64,000 nt of DNA from Chromera velia (Eukaryota; Sar; Chromeraceae). Of this stretch, positions 1 through 12,206 are shown one piece after another. The stretch spans positions 7,956-71,955 of the forward strand of contig JAHBMJ010004457.1 in assembly GCA_018398765.1 (NCBI GenBank). The letters run 5' to 3'. The notes under the pieces are model-generated. The model was given only the letters and a program-made list of their open reading frames with translations. It had not been told where the DNA came from and searched no databases. The position numbers and the translations under genes are program-made. Position 1 is the first letter of the stretch, and every line of letters begins with the position of its first letter.

Positions 1-1313
1 TTCGTTTGCGCGTGGATGATGTCCAAGGGCGCCCTCTCGGTTTGTTCCGCTCCTGGCATCTGTTTGTGATGTCCCATGGCTCGGACGCTGTCGTTTCTAT
101 CTGTCTTATCTGTGCGACGTTTGGGCCTTTCGAATTGAGACATTCCGGGGACCGCTCTTTCCCGATTGCTGCATGGGTCTGGAACATGAGACCATCAGAG
201 CGCTTGCCTCGCCCAGTGAAAGTGCTCTGTATGATGCTTGAAATGAAGATCGCATCGGTGAATCAAAAAGACACGCGCTCCATTCATGGGTGTGAGTGAT
301 CAGGTAAAGATCAGTGCCAGAGAGAGTCGAACACCTAGAAAGTAGAAATGGCTTAAGGCAACGCTGCTAAGAACTTACACTAAAGAGATGCCCCGTTGTG
401 TAAACGCGTCATTACACTGTAAAAGTGTCTCGATACTAAGGGACAATGATGGAGCATCGCAAGGGGAGCATAGTCAAATCATAGCTGGATTCCGGAATAA
501 TGTATAGAAATCTAGGCGCTAGTCTAGGCAGCGCTATAAGCAAGAGAGTGTCGTATACTCAGTATGCGGTGTATAACACTGTGCTGTTAGGAGTATCAAA
601 TTTAGTTTGGTTACTAAGTGCCAGTGATCGTGAGGCCGCCTCAGTATTAACCATTTTCATTGTTACGGTAATCATGCAGAGACGTGTTATATCCATTACG
701 GTAATCTATGCATTTTCATTAATTAATTATTATGGTAACTATAGACTATAGTATGGTAATCATTCTGTATAAAGCTTGCAGATGGTAATTTGATAAAGGT
801 TATTGTGTAAAGTTCAAGCTAGAGTTCAAGCTAACTAACAACCTTGCTGAAGAAAGATTTTCTAAAAAAATGTTGGCCATACTATACTATAGTTATAGTA
901 TATAATTTAAAGTTGCATGTGAAGCGATGCAAAAATTTCCATGCAGTGCATGGTATGACTTAAATGAAATATATTTAATTAGTATATTATAGGGTCACGG
1001 TATTGTTTTAAAAAATTGTGTACCCTAGTCTACAGTGACTCTACACTCTAAACAACAAGACATTCAATCGAATTGATTCCGAGTCTAGTTCCGAGTCGGT
1101 TTAGGCAGCCACTAAGGCTAATCAACAGACATGGCAAAACAATTAAATTTTAGTATCATTTGAAAGTCGTCACTTAGTCGTGTAAAACCTAGTGCAAAAC
1201 CGTCTTGACTCTCATGATTTTAGAGACAACCATTGACTGCCAGTGACACTAAATTTTGAAATTGAGCTAGATTTAAAGTCAAAGAATATCATTCAGAGAG
1301 ACACTCTTAGTGA
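1..1313. other. intergenic DNA with AT-rich island, left edge
   Basis: No convincing gene is visible. The first ~480 bases have mixed composition. From about 480 to 1,290 the DNA is AT-rich, with short recurring motifs such as cggtaatc and tatggtaa. It lies just beyond the stop codon of the DNA-PKcs gene, so it is 3' flanking DNA. It resembles the AT-rich islands at 38.7-39.5 kb and 47.1-47.9 kb, both of which sit between convergent gene ends. The neighbour to the left is therefore probably convergent, but it is not in view. Confidence 0.6.
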
Positions 1314-1604
1314 CTAAGCGAAGGATGTCCATCCAGTCCAAGCCCTTCCAAGAACTGCTGGGTCGGAAGCCAACTTCAAGAGCGTCAGGGCTTGCTCAGC
1401 CGGGCTCAGTGCCCGCAACTCTTCCTGTCTGTTTCTGTCTTGTCTCTGGCTGCCGCGCCCTGAAGCCCGCACTGAAGAGGCGGAAGCTTGCGGTCGTTGA
1501 CTTTGACTTGCTTCCCCTCCCGCACCAGCACGCTGGGAGATTTCCGTCGCCACCCGAAGAAGCTCGCGGAACTGAGGAACTGAAGGAAGTCTTGTTGCAA
1601 ACGG
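1314..1604 (-). other. PRKDC: DNA-PKcs exon 58: FATC tail
   Basis: The last exon is 291 nt, phase 0, entered at an AG-CCG acceptor after a pyrimidine-rich tract. It ends with the family's C-terminal signature: QALTLLKLASDPAVLGRAWT then GWTSFA and stop. The human tail has TDPNILGRTWEGWEPWM at the same place. FATC is needed for kinase activity in PIKKs. Upstream of it lies a Gln/Ser/Arg-rich stretch with no family match. Confidence 0.95.
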
Positions 1605-3988
1605 CTGCAAGAACGCAAACGTTGTAGTCAGGCAAGTTTACATGCAGGTGAGCGGAGGCGAATGAATTGTCAATCAAGGATCCGGACAGGCTGAGAGACA
1701 GACATGGAGGTAGCAGTCGCAACCATTTGGCCCGGACGACACACGGCCCAGCGACGTAGAAAGAGATCGTCCGATTCACTGAGAGATAGCAGCAGCAAAA
1801 AGCTGGACACGAGGAGAAACGACCAGGTTGAAGAACTATTGTCCACGCGACAAAAGAGAGCGCGGATAGCTGGTCAAAAGAAAGGAAAGAAACAATTTCG
1901 ATGCGGACGGACTGACTGACAATATCTGAATCCTCGAGCTCTTCCATCAGAATGTCTTCAGGAGAATCCCCCATCAACTTTCTTTCCATCACGCGCAAGC
2001 GCACCGCAGAAATACGCTTAGCAGCCGTGGACAGCATTGATGAAGGACCGCTCTGGCCCTTCGACGACGATACTCCCCATCCCGACGCTTTCTCTTTTTC
2101 TTTACTTGCCCCCCCCCCTCTCCCAGCATCCATCGCGACTGTCGCTTCTTCATCATCCTCATGTCCCCCCACTTCGTCTTGACGAAGCGCTAGTTTTCCC
2201 CGATTAAACTTCCGTGTAGCCTCTTTCTCCCAGTCAACCAGAGGCTCGTTCATAAAAACAGTGCAGATGGACAACAGGATCCCTCGGTGCGCCTGCTCGC
2301 GCATTGCCGCCATGACAGAACACAGACGATCGGAGAAAGGACCAGAGACGGCCAGTCCCTCAGTCCCTGTCTGTTCTATCTCTGTCTGGCTGCCATCTCC
2401 TCCCTCTGCTCCACCGAGAAAGGAAAGCTGGGAGCCGAACCCACTCGGAGAGTCCCCCTCGGACGACAGAGAGGCACTCAGAAGACCCCCGATTCCCCTT
2501 TGGGATTCTCCGGCAGGACCCAGGCGGGAAGTCAGAGAGGGCAGGCGCAAGGGGGCAGAGCTAACGCTCTCTCCCCCACCGTGCAGCGAATCAATTTGCG
2601 CCCTCTCCACGGCCGGAAACGCCCCGACCAGATTTTGGGAGAGACGGAAGGGTACAAGCTCAGGTATAGGAAGGCGCACCCCCTGACCAAAGGAGTAGCC
2701 AAAATCGATAGGTACAAGGTTGAATGTGGAGGTGCTCACCAAAAAGTTCTCAAGATGTCTGTCTCCAATTCCCAAAACGTACCCGACCGCAGAAAACGCA
2801 CCCAGGGAAGATGCGAAATTGGACCTGCAAAGAAAGAGCATCGTGAAACGGTGCAGAGGGGGACAAATAGACAAACAGCTGATCGAGTGTGACTCGACGT
2901 CAAGAGACTGGCAGGGAGGGGGCGGAAAACCAGGGCGTTCGGGCGCGCCACTGGGAGAGTCAGTCACTGCATGTAACACAACAATGGAAAGTGCAGGCAT
3001 GAAGGAAGGAAGGGGGAAACTGACCGAAGGACCCAGAATGCCTCTGGAGAGATTGCACACTGCCACATCCGCCTGGCTAGGCAGAAACAAGGGAGTTCAG
3101 CAGCTGCACGACGATATCTCTCTAGTGAAGCTTTCCTGTCTGCCTTCATGACGGCCTCCCACGCGGGCCCAGCGGAGGTCAAACCCTTTCTGTATGCATC
3201 GCAGGCTTTCGTTGACATCAGCACTCGCGAAGAGACCGCCCCCCCGCTCTCATGCGTGAAACATGAGAGAGGAAGAGCAGACTCAACTAGGGCCTTCAAG
3301 GGAAGCGTCCCGTCGACCCATTCCAGAAAACCGTACTGCGGCGCCGTCGCGATCACTTCGTATCTGTACGAATGCAGATACAAATTTTCGGCTTTTCTTT
3401 TATTGTGCGTCTATGTATACAAAACAAATCATATGTATATATGGACTCTTTCTTCCTCCTGGTGGGTGTACAATTGTGAATGAATGGCAGATTTATCGAG
3501 CAGTCCAAGCGACAGTCTCTCTTGGCTCAAACAGGGGAGGCGCAAGAGAAAAAGGCGCAGCCAAACGGACTCAGCCGAAGCTGAAGTCTCTTAAGAGACG
3601 AAGGCCTCAAGATGCGCAGACTGACTGACTGACTGACTGACTGACTGGCTGACTGACTGACTGGCTGACTGACTGACTGACTGACTGACTGGCTGGCTGA
3701 CTGACTGACTGACGTGCAGACTGCAGGAAGGCGGGAGATCGCCGGTCCTTCACCGAAGGCTCCCGGAGTCTGTGCAAGGCCGTCTTCGGCTGCAGCAGCC
3801 TGATAAAAAAGAGAAGATGAAGACGACGATCGATCTGCCACCAAATCGTTCACGACCCCGAGAAGCTGCTCTATCCTGAGATCCAGCCTGAGGTCGTCTC
3901 CCCCTTTCATCAGGAAAGGGTGTTCCTTCTCGTCGTCTCCGAGCAGGTCAATTTTCTTCGGCCTCTGCTTGGACCGCATCACCTTCAC

Positions 3989-4026
<38 letters not shown>

Positions 4027-7000
4027 GAGAGAGAGCAAGAGGCACATAACGACTCACCGATTGAAGAAGCCAAGCATATAGGAGGAGAGAAAATTGGACA
4101 ATTTGAAAGATCCACTTGATGTTTAATTTCTTGCATGCATGCTCGCAATCCGCAGCATAAAAAGGATCGATCAGTCACGGGAGGGCAGTGAGAAGCTGTC
4201 GAAAACAGAGCGCAAGAATTGAAAGAGAACCTGTGAATTTCTCCACCCGCACCTTTTTCTGCACGCGCACAACTTTCACATGGAGGTGAGCCTGTGGCTC
4301 CCTTATTCCTTTGTACTGCCCTGGAACTTCCAGAAAGGACTCCGGAATTCCCCCCCCCCGGCTTCCGACACTTCCGGACGACCTCTGGACACCCTTGACC
4401 CAATCTTGCCCGCCCTCTGCGATAGCTTCGGCCTCTTCATCAGACTGCTGAAGAAGGAAAGTGTCTAGGTCTCTGAGCCATACGCAAATATGTTCGAGCT
4501 TTGTCTCATCCACGCCCTGTTGTGTTTTTTGTAGAAAGTCCCTCTTCTCAAGCTCTGCGAGGAATCCCTTTTTGAAGTTGTCGTAGGTCCCAAGCTTGAC
4601 GACTTTCTCGAGGCAAGCGTCTCTCCAAGCAGGGGAAACTGCAGAGCCTGCGGAAGAGGAAGAGGAAGAGGAGGAACCTCCACGGCCGCCTCTCCAGTTT
4701 TCGGAGGAACGGCGGGTAAGCTTGTCTTCGCACACCTGCATGCATGCATGTGAAACCGTATTACGGCACAACTCAACTAATTCTTTTCGTACAGCGAGTG
4801 AAATTCACTCGACAGAAGTGAATGAAGGCAACCCCTGCGAAACCGTGTGAACCCCCACACTGACGGGTCCCGGATTGACAAGGCCGCAAGTGTTTTGCGC
4901 GATGGAGTTGGCTTTGGGGATTTACAGGTTGGACAGCTTACAACAAGAAACGATGATTTGCTAAACGGAATAATCAAGAATGCTTTTCCTCCAGTCTGCG
5001 AGGGAAGTGACCGACTGACTGGCTGACTGACCTTTGAGACTTCCCGTGCAAATCTGGTGGTCATGTACCCAACCTTTGTTCCGAGCTCGTGGAAGGCCTC
5101 TGGCTCGACGAGGTCTGCCCAGAATGTATTCCAGATAGGCCGTAGTGCGGAACGGAGCCTTTCGGGCCCCCCCGTTTTTTCCGCAAATGCAGCCTCAAAT
5201 GCCTCTCGGAAAACGGTCCTCACACGCACGTCAGGTGACGTCACGACCTCTACAGCGGCAGCGAAGGAGCCTAGAAGGGGGCAAAGCGAACGGAGTCGGT
5301 CCGCATGGGAAGACAACGCATCAGACTCAGGACTTGTTTTTGAGGCGAGCTGCAAGGAGGGAGGAGGAAAGGAGGGAAGGATGGCATGGCCGGAGCGGAA
5401 GAAAGCGCCGAAAGGACGGTTATGTTGTTGGTATGCACGTTCATGATGCATCTCACTGGAAGAGAATTGGTCTGCCCTCCCTTCGCTGCAGACAAAGAAA
5501 GTCAAGAAGATCTCGGGCAGTTAATTGAATTCTGCAAGAGAGAGGGGGAGGCCAAAGGGGAACGGTAATGAGGACGACCACCCGCCCGACCGACCAGCAG
5601 AGGAAATGCAAGACCCTGAGGGTATTTGGAAACCAGGGTGTCGACAACGGGGGAGAAGAGAGACGAAAAACTGGAAGCATCTGCGGATCCGTCTGGGGTC
5701 TCGAAGGCGATCCAGCTCAACATCTGGTTCAACCATCTGAGGAAGAGCCAAGACGGAACGGAGGGTAGAAGGCCCCTTAGGGTTCGGACCAGTCTGTCTC
5801 GCTCCTCCTTCTTGGCATTCTCTTCAGAAGATGCACAGGCAGAGGCGACAATTTCAAAAACCTTCGGCAATCTTTCGTGCATAGTCTTCTCGCAAACAAG
5901 AGCTGTCTGTAGAGCGTCGGCTTTGGTTCCCCGGTTCCTCTGATGCCCTTGCTTTCGACGAACTGCAAAGGCGGAAGCGGGGGCCCGACCCAGGCCTTCC
6001 ACAACGGCACGACAGAAAGCGATGCGCAGCTCCATCGTTCCGGGATTTTCTGAGGCTTCGGGGACCTCACGACCGCTCCTGCCCCTCTCTTTCTTCACAC
6101 CACTCTCTCTACTTGCCTCTCGCACTTGTGCCTCCTTAAGAGCGGCCAGAAGAAAATCAGAGAGGGATGCCATCTCCATTCCCATTCGCAACTGCCACCC
6201 CTGATCAGGAAATTGTCCCCTCTTTGCCTGAAGGCCCACAGCCTCCTTCCACACTCCTGGCCAGTTCTCCACGAATTTGGATGCCGCTTGGAGACCCCCC
6301 ACCTCCTGGCCCTGCCCCTCCTCCCCAAGATTCACAAGAGGAGAGCGCACACGGTCCATCAAGATGGAAAGAGCGGCATGACGGCATCCAACGACAATCA
6401 GCTCGAGTTCTGCAATTTCTGTATTTTTCTTCCCCCCCTCCGCCTCTTTCTCCCGCCTCCGCAACTCTCCCTTCACATACTGCACGATTCTCTCACACTT
6501 CTCAGCCTCGTGCTGAGCAGTGAACTCGCACATCTTCATTCGTACCACCAGCTCCAGCTCTCGAAGCCCAAGTCTATTTTTCTGAAACTCTCGCATTCGG
6601 TTCACCATCGCCTCCGCACCAGCAGCATTTCGACACCGCAGTGCTGAGTCCCCCGCGGCTCTCCACCATTGGCCCGCACGCTGCATTCGCTCTGCTGCTA
6701 CTGCCTTGTCGGTAGATGAACCTCCTTCTCGCAACATTCCGGCCAGGCGTGCAAGGGAGAGATCGACTGTGGTCTGGAAATCGACGTCTGTCGGGAGCGG
6801 GTTGGTCGCTGAGTTGGACTCGGAGTTTGGGACGGCGGAGGTACTCAGCCTTCCCCTCTTTACACTGGCATGAAGCTCAAGCAAGAGGGGGAGAGAGGAA
6901 AGAAGTGACCGACGAGACGAAATGGCCAAGGGGGGCAGCTGTCTCCAGCCTGTGAGAAACATCTGTTGCCCCTTGAGGAGGAGAAGCTTCGCTGCGTCAG

Positions 7001-7280
7001 TCTGACCCTGAAGAAGCGAGTGGATCCCCCCAAAGAAGTGGAGACGGACTGCCGCAGCCCCCGTAGAGACCGTCCCTGCTCCTCCTCCTCCTCCTCTCGA
7101 GGGGTCTCTCGTCCCTCCCTTTTCCAGGGATCTGCATGCAGCCGGAAGAAACGGGAACTACACAGCACGTAGACGCGTATCCGTTGCAACTTTTTGTCAA
7201 TCAGCCTGCAACAGGAGGACCCCCCTTCTCGATTGAAAACAAGAAAGGGCGAGAGGAAGACAGAGACAGAAAGAAAAAAA

Positions 7281-7313
<33 letters not shown>

Positions 7314-10300
7314 AAGAGAAATCACCAAACGGACCTTACAAGTCCATCCAAGACCTCTTCCAACCTCTCTTCAGGCACATCGACGTCCTCCATATCCTCC
7401 AGGAGTTTCGGGCCCTCCCACTGACTATGCACTTCCAGACCCAGAGCAGAACGTCCAACAATGGTCATGCCAAGGTCAGACAGCCTCACTCCGCCCCCTT
7501 CTGTCGAGGAGGAGAGCCCGGAATCACCAGCAGATGCTGCGGCAAAGTCATCCAGCCGCGCTGCCGTACAGACAGATTCCCACCTGTACACAAACGAGAT
7601 CAGGGAGAGCACAACCGACGTACATGCACAGAACTGAACAAAATGGCAAACATGACAGATTGAAAAAACATCGGAAGCACACGAGAGACTCCTACAAAGG
7701 AAAAGTGACCTTATAGGTGCTGCTCAAACTCGCACTGCCCCCCGTCCCATTTGCATAATCTATCCCGACCTGGACATCTGGTCGAGCACTTGCAGCAGAC
7801 TCTCAGAGAAGATGTGCTGTTGCCACTGCTTTTCGGGGCCGCCCTCTTCCTTCTCGTCCCCCCCAAGCATGTCGGCGTCTTCATCGGAAGCCTTCACTGC
7901 CACCACCCCCTCCAACACTTTCTTCACCTCCAGAGTTTCACGCCGACTCCCGCCGGCCGATCTTGACAGCAGCAAAAGCGCGCGGTGCTGTTCCGATGTC
8001 CTGAAATCTGCCTGATCTTCTTCCTCATCTAAGGAAGCCACACACAACAGGTGGGCACATCCTCGCTGGAGGCTGTCCTCCTTCAAGAGCTCCATCAACT
8101 CGTGAAGGTGGGCCAGCAGCGGCGCCACAGTCACACTTGGCGCACCACCAGCGTTCGCGTCTCCTCTCCGAGAAGCTCCCCCCCGAGCCCCCCGCACATG
8201 AGGGGGGGGGGCTAGGAGGGCCGTCAACATTTGTTCCAACAGGAGGGCTCCCGACAGCCAATTCATTGACGCAGTCGCAGTGTGATGCACTGCTCGGCAG
8301 TCGACAACGTCCTGCTGATCTGCAGGCAGGCTGAACCCCGTCTCCTCCAATCCCTCCTCCTTTGCTCTCTTCTCGTTCTCACGCACTCTCAGCCGTCTCT
8401 CAGCGAGCACTTCAGGAAGACTCAAAAGGAGACGGTGCAAAAAGGACACCGCCAATGTGTCTGCGGCCGATCGAAGCTTCTTCCCCCTGTTGGCAGACCC
8501 CAGAAGCGCCAGTGCTGCCTCACCTCCCCTCGCCTCGCCAGGTCCGCAGCTTGTAACCAAAGCCTCCACCGCACTCCAGGAAAATTCTTTCTTCTCTTGC
8601 ACGGAACACCGGTGCAAATACACGTCTGTACTCACAGCTGCACGTACTTAGGCGGGGGGGACACAAAGAAGACAAAAATGTTTGAAGTCACCCTTTTTCG
8701 TTCTTCTGTTTTGTCAGGCAGAGGCCGTCATGCAACCAAGGATGCACTGTCAAGTGCAACCGCCTGTAAAGGACTAATTGATGCTAAAAACAAGAAAGGA
8801 ACACACCCAGTTCGCCCCAGACAAACTGCGCAGTACCGATTCTGATGAAAAAAGTCGGTGGCACTTCCCTGGACAAAAATCTTACACACAGCAACACACC
8901 ATGTGGGACAGAGGGTGCGGCACATCTTTTCGCAAAGGCGTGAAATGACATTACGTTCTGTAATACTGCAGCAGGACAAAGGCGCGCTTCATTTTTCACA
9001 GAAGGAAGCATCCCTTATTCCGGCCTTCATGTAGCTAACCCCCCCGACTGACCGAGCATCACTTCCACTGCCACCCCTGCATCCCCACAGCAAGCAATGA
9101 GAGGCTCCAACAGGTCCCGACGAGTTACGCGAACGTCCGGGAGCTCTCCGACCCTGTACTTGCGAGCCAGCCGAACACGACGCGTGCCCAAACCCTCCCC
9201 TCTGCTTTCCGCAATACGCTGAGCAGCTGCCCCCCCCTTCCTCTCTGCCATCCTCATTGCTCTGAATCTGGCACGGAGCTTGGGATCCAAGTCTGCTCCT
9301 TCTTGTTTCGCCCCTTCCTCCCGACCCCCTCCCGCGGCATCCTCTCCTCCCCGCATTTGCATTCGAACCCTTCGAGGAGCCGCACTTGACGCAAACCCGG
9401 TCGGAGGACCCCGTCTCACCCCTTGGCTTCCCGGAGGAACCCCGCCTCCCGCCCCTGCGTCCCCCGGACTTCCAAAACCCAAAGACAACGTCTCGGCACC
9501 GAAAGGCGCAGCGTAACTCGAAAGGGGCCCTGAGACCACCCGCAAAGTCGACAGGAGCCCGGAGGCTCCCCGCCCCCCCTGCTGCTGGTTCATTTGCGCT
9601 TGTTGTTCTTCATCAGCCGCATCTTCTTCCCGCATCGCCTCCTCGTCATTCTGCCGGATGCTCTGCAGCGTTGCAGCCCCACCCCCCAGCGTCCCAGCCA
9701 GAGTCTGCAAAATCAGATCGCCACTGGCTGAATCGCCCCCCTCCATTCCGACAGTCGCCATAGAGTCCCTCAGCTGAAGAACCCTTCTCCCACCGGAGGA
9801 TATGCCCCCTCCCCCTAGATGTAAGGCAGACGGATCCACCATCAGCTCTCTCTCCCCCCTTCCTGCCGCTCCAGCTTCCCCGAGCGGAGTGTCAACGTAC
9901 GGGTCGTCGTACCTATCCCCCTTTTCGGTTTTCGCGAGAAGCAAATGGGCGGCAGATTGAACGAACACATCCTCAGAAGCGGAACAGAAGAATGTGCTGA
10001 ATAGCGCGATGATGCGAGGTACAAATGAGTTCGGAAGGCCCGTGGCATCCCCTGCCGACTGGGTCCAGAACTTTTCGAGCCTCTCCAGCACGACCGGGAG
10101 AAGAAGAGAGGAAAGCGCCGCATCAGTCCCTTCGAGGTCGCTCCGAAAAGGGAATCGGGTCAAGTGAGGCTTCAGTTCTGTCCTCAACTGTTCCAGAGGT
10201 GAGAACCTGAATAGCCAGACGCAGCAGTCCAGAAAAGCCGCCCTGCACTGAGGGTCTGTGTGAGAGGACATCGTCCGAAACAGGGGTGGCAGGGCAGACT

Positions 10301-12073
10301 CCATGTCATCAGCGGACATCGTTGGAAGCAGTGAGAGGAGAAGCATTGATGCTGCCCTTTGGACTTGAGAGTCGCTGCAGACGGAAGAGAGAAGACAGAA
10401 GGGAAGGCAGACAGACAGACCGTGTTTTGTGCACCTCGCTCATGCTTGTTCTCTTCCAGACAGACAGACACACACACACACACACACACACATACACACT
10501 CCCACACACAGACACGCACGCGCACGGATAGATGGATGGACACACGATGGGATGGATTTGAAGAAAGAGCATCTGGAAGGAAAGGTTAATTGCAGGGTTT
10601 GCGACTCTTCAGCTTAGGAACGAGAAATGCAGCTACACTCATAACGCGCTGCTTGGGGAAGTGTTTTATTTTCCTCTGCGCATTGGAACGCCATTCGATC
10701 GAATCAGGTACCTGTCATCGAAAAGAATAGCCCACTTCGACCGCATGCTCGTGATGACGTCGTCCCTTTGTCCCCTGCTGTCAAAGAGGGACTTCAAAGC
10801 CGTCTCTCGGGTAAGTCGTGGAAGCTTCGCGAAGCATTTTTCCAGGCTATCAGTCAGCGCCTCCGAACTCTCTGGTCGTCCCACTGAGACACTAGATATG
10901 CCAACAGAGCAGACATCCTGAAGCGTTGACAGAAGACAAACCCTCTCTTCCTTGCTATGCGTGCTCCTGTTCAACAGAAGACCCACAGCCCTCTGAAAGA
11001 GCCGCCGCCACGCTCCACATCCACTCCCGTCCTCATCCGGTCCAACGAGAAGAAGCGGGTAGTGGGACGCCAGGCAGTCAAGAAGTTTCGCTGCCCGGGG
11101 AGTGCGCATTCTGTCTCCCGAACTGTCGGAGACCTCCGCTTTCACGATCTTTCCCATCGCCTCCACACACTTCGCATCTAAGTCAGCGTTCGGGTGTCTG
11201 CACAACAAGAGACCGCACACCTCCGCACATAAAGCAGAAACTTTCCGGTCTCCAAACGTCAAATTTCCCACCAGGGCGTTCAGAAACTCCGTTCCCTCCG
11301 CATCCATCGCAGCCGTGTCATCCGACATCGACACATCCCCATCAGCCCCCACCCTCCCCCCCGACGGAGAGGTTGGATCCAGACCCGCAAACTCGATCAA
11401 CGCCGCACAGACAAGGAGCCCGACTTGCCGGAAGGCCCCCGCGTCTTTCTCAGTCATTCTTTTGGCCCTGTCAGGCATCACGCGGAGCATCCGAACCAAG
11501 GTCGGCCTGTCAGGGACCAGAAAGCTCCGCCAGCGCTCTGCGAGAAGCCTCACGATCTGCACGTGGATTCTGCAGGTGGACAGGCAGGCAACACATAGGT
11601 GAATGGAGTTAGAACGATCTTGCGTACATGCACACCGAGGGAGCATGGAAGAACTTGCATCAGCAGGGGTTGAAGCCCCACGACATCACGGGTCGGTGCT
11701 TTGATTGGGGCTATGAGAGAAACGAGCGGGTTTCATCATACTCGAATGGGGAAAGGTAGAAGGGAAAGGGAGCGTCCGAGGATAGCTGGCTGGCCGGCTG
11801 GCTGCTTGGCTCTTTGCGATTTTTGTGGTATTGGAGGAAGAGACCCATACAAGCGGCACGAACTGTCCTGTCCTGTCGGAAATGCTCTAACACGAATGAG
11901 TGAATGTGCGTCCGTCGAGGCAGAGTCTCATTGATTCAGCGACTAACTTTCTCAGGTAGGAATCTGGGTGGGTGGCATTTCTGACTAGGAGGTTGAAGAC
12001 GGCGCTCGCGCTGTCATGGCACCTCGGAGAAGGAACGTAATTGTTGAACTCCAGCACCGTCTGGAGGGCATCC

Positions 12074-12139
<66 letters not shown>

Positions 12140-12154
12140 GCACACGCACACACA

Positions 12155-12206
<52 letters not shown>

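Larger units (their letters stand above)
1921..4735 (-). other. PRKDC: DNA-PKcs exons 54-57: PI3K-like protein kinase domain
   Basis: Exons: 4735-4253, 3988-3714, 3363-3025 and 2824-1921. Visible landmarks: PGQYKG; RPKKIDLLG, containing the ATP-binding lysine; EHPFLMKGGDDLRLDLR; TAPQYGFLEW; the catalytic loop GIGDRHLENF with Asp and Asn in place; and the metal-binding PIDFGYSFG. The kinase therefore looks catalytically competent. The usual DLRQDQR is here DLRLDLR, with two Gln-to-Leu changes. After QNLVGAFP there is an insert of ~75 aa rich in Ser and Gly, and after FNRGKLALRQDEVGG another of ~55 charged residues. Both sit between the activation loop and FATC and may be surface loops. Similarity resumes at RLRVMERKLMG. 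Confidence 0.95.

Noticed and set aside
1-299. 97-codon open frame at the left edge
   Set aside because: No family similarity, no splice context, and it may only be chance in mixed-composition flanking DNA.
2287-2892. Plus-strand open frame of 201 codons
   Set aside because: It lies antisense to the kinase exon 57, which has clear family motifs. Composition is that of a GC-rich shadow frame.
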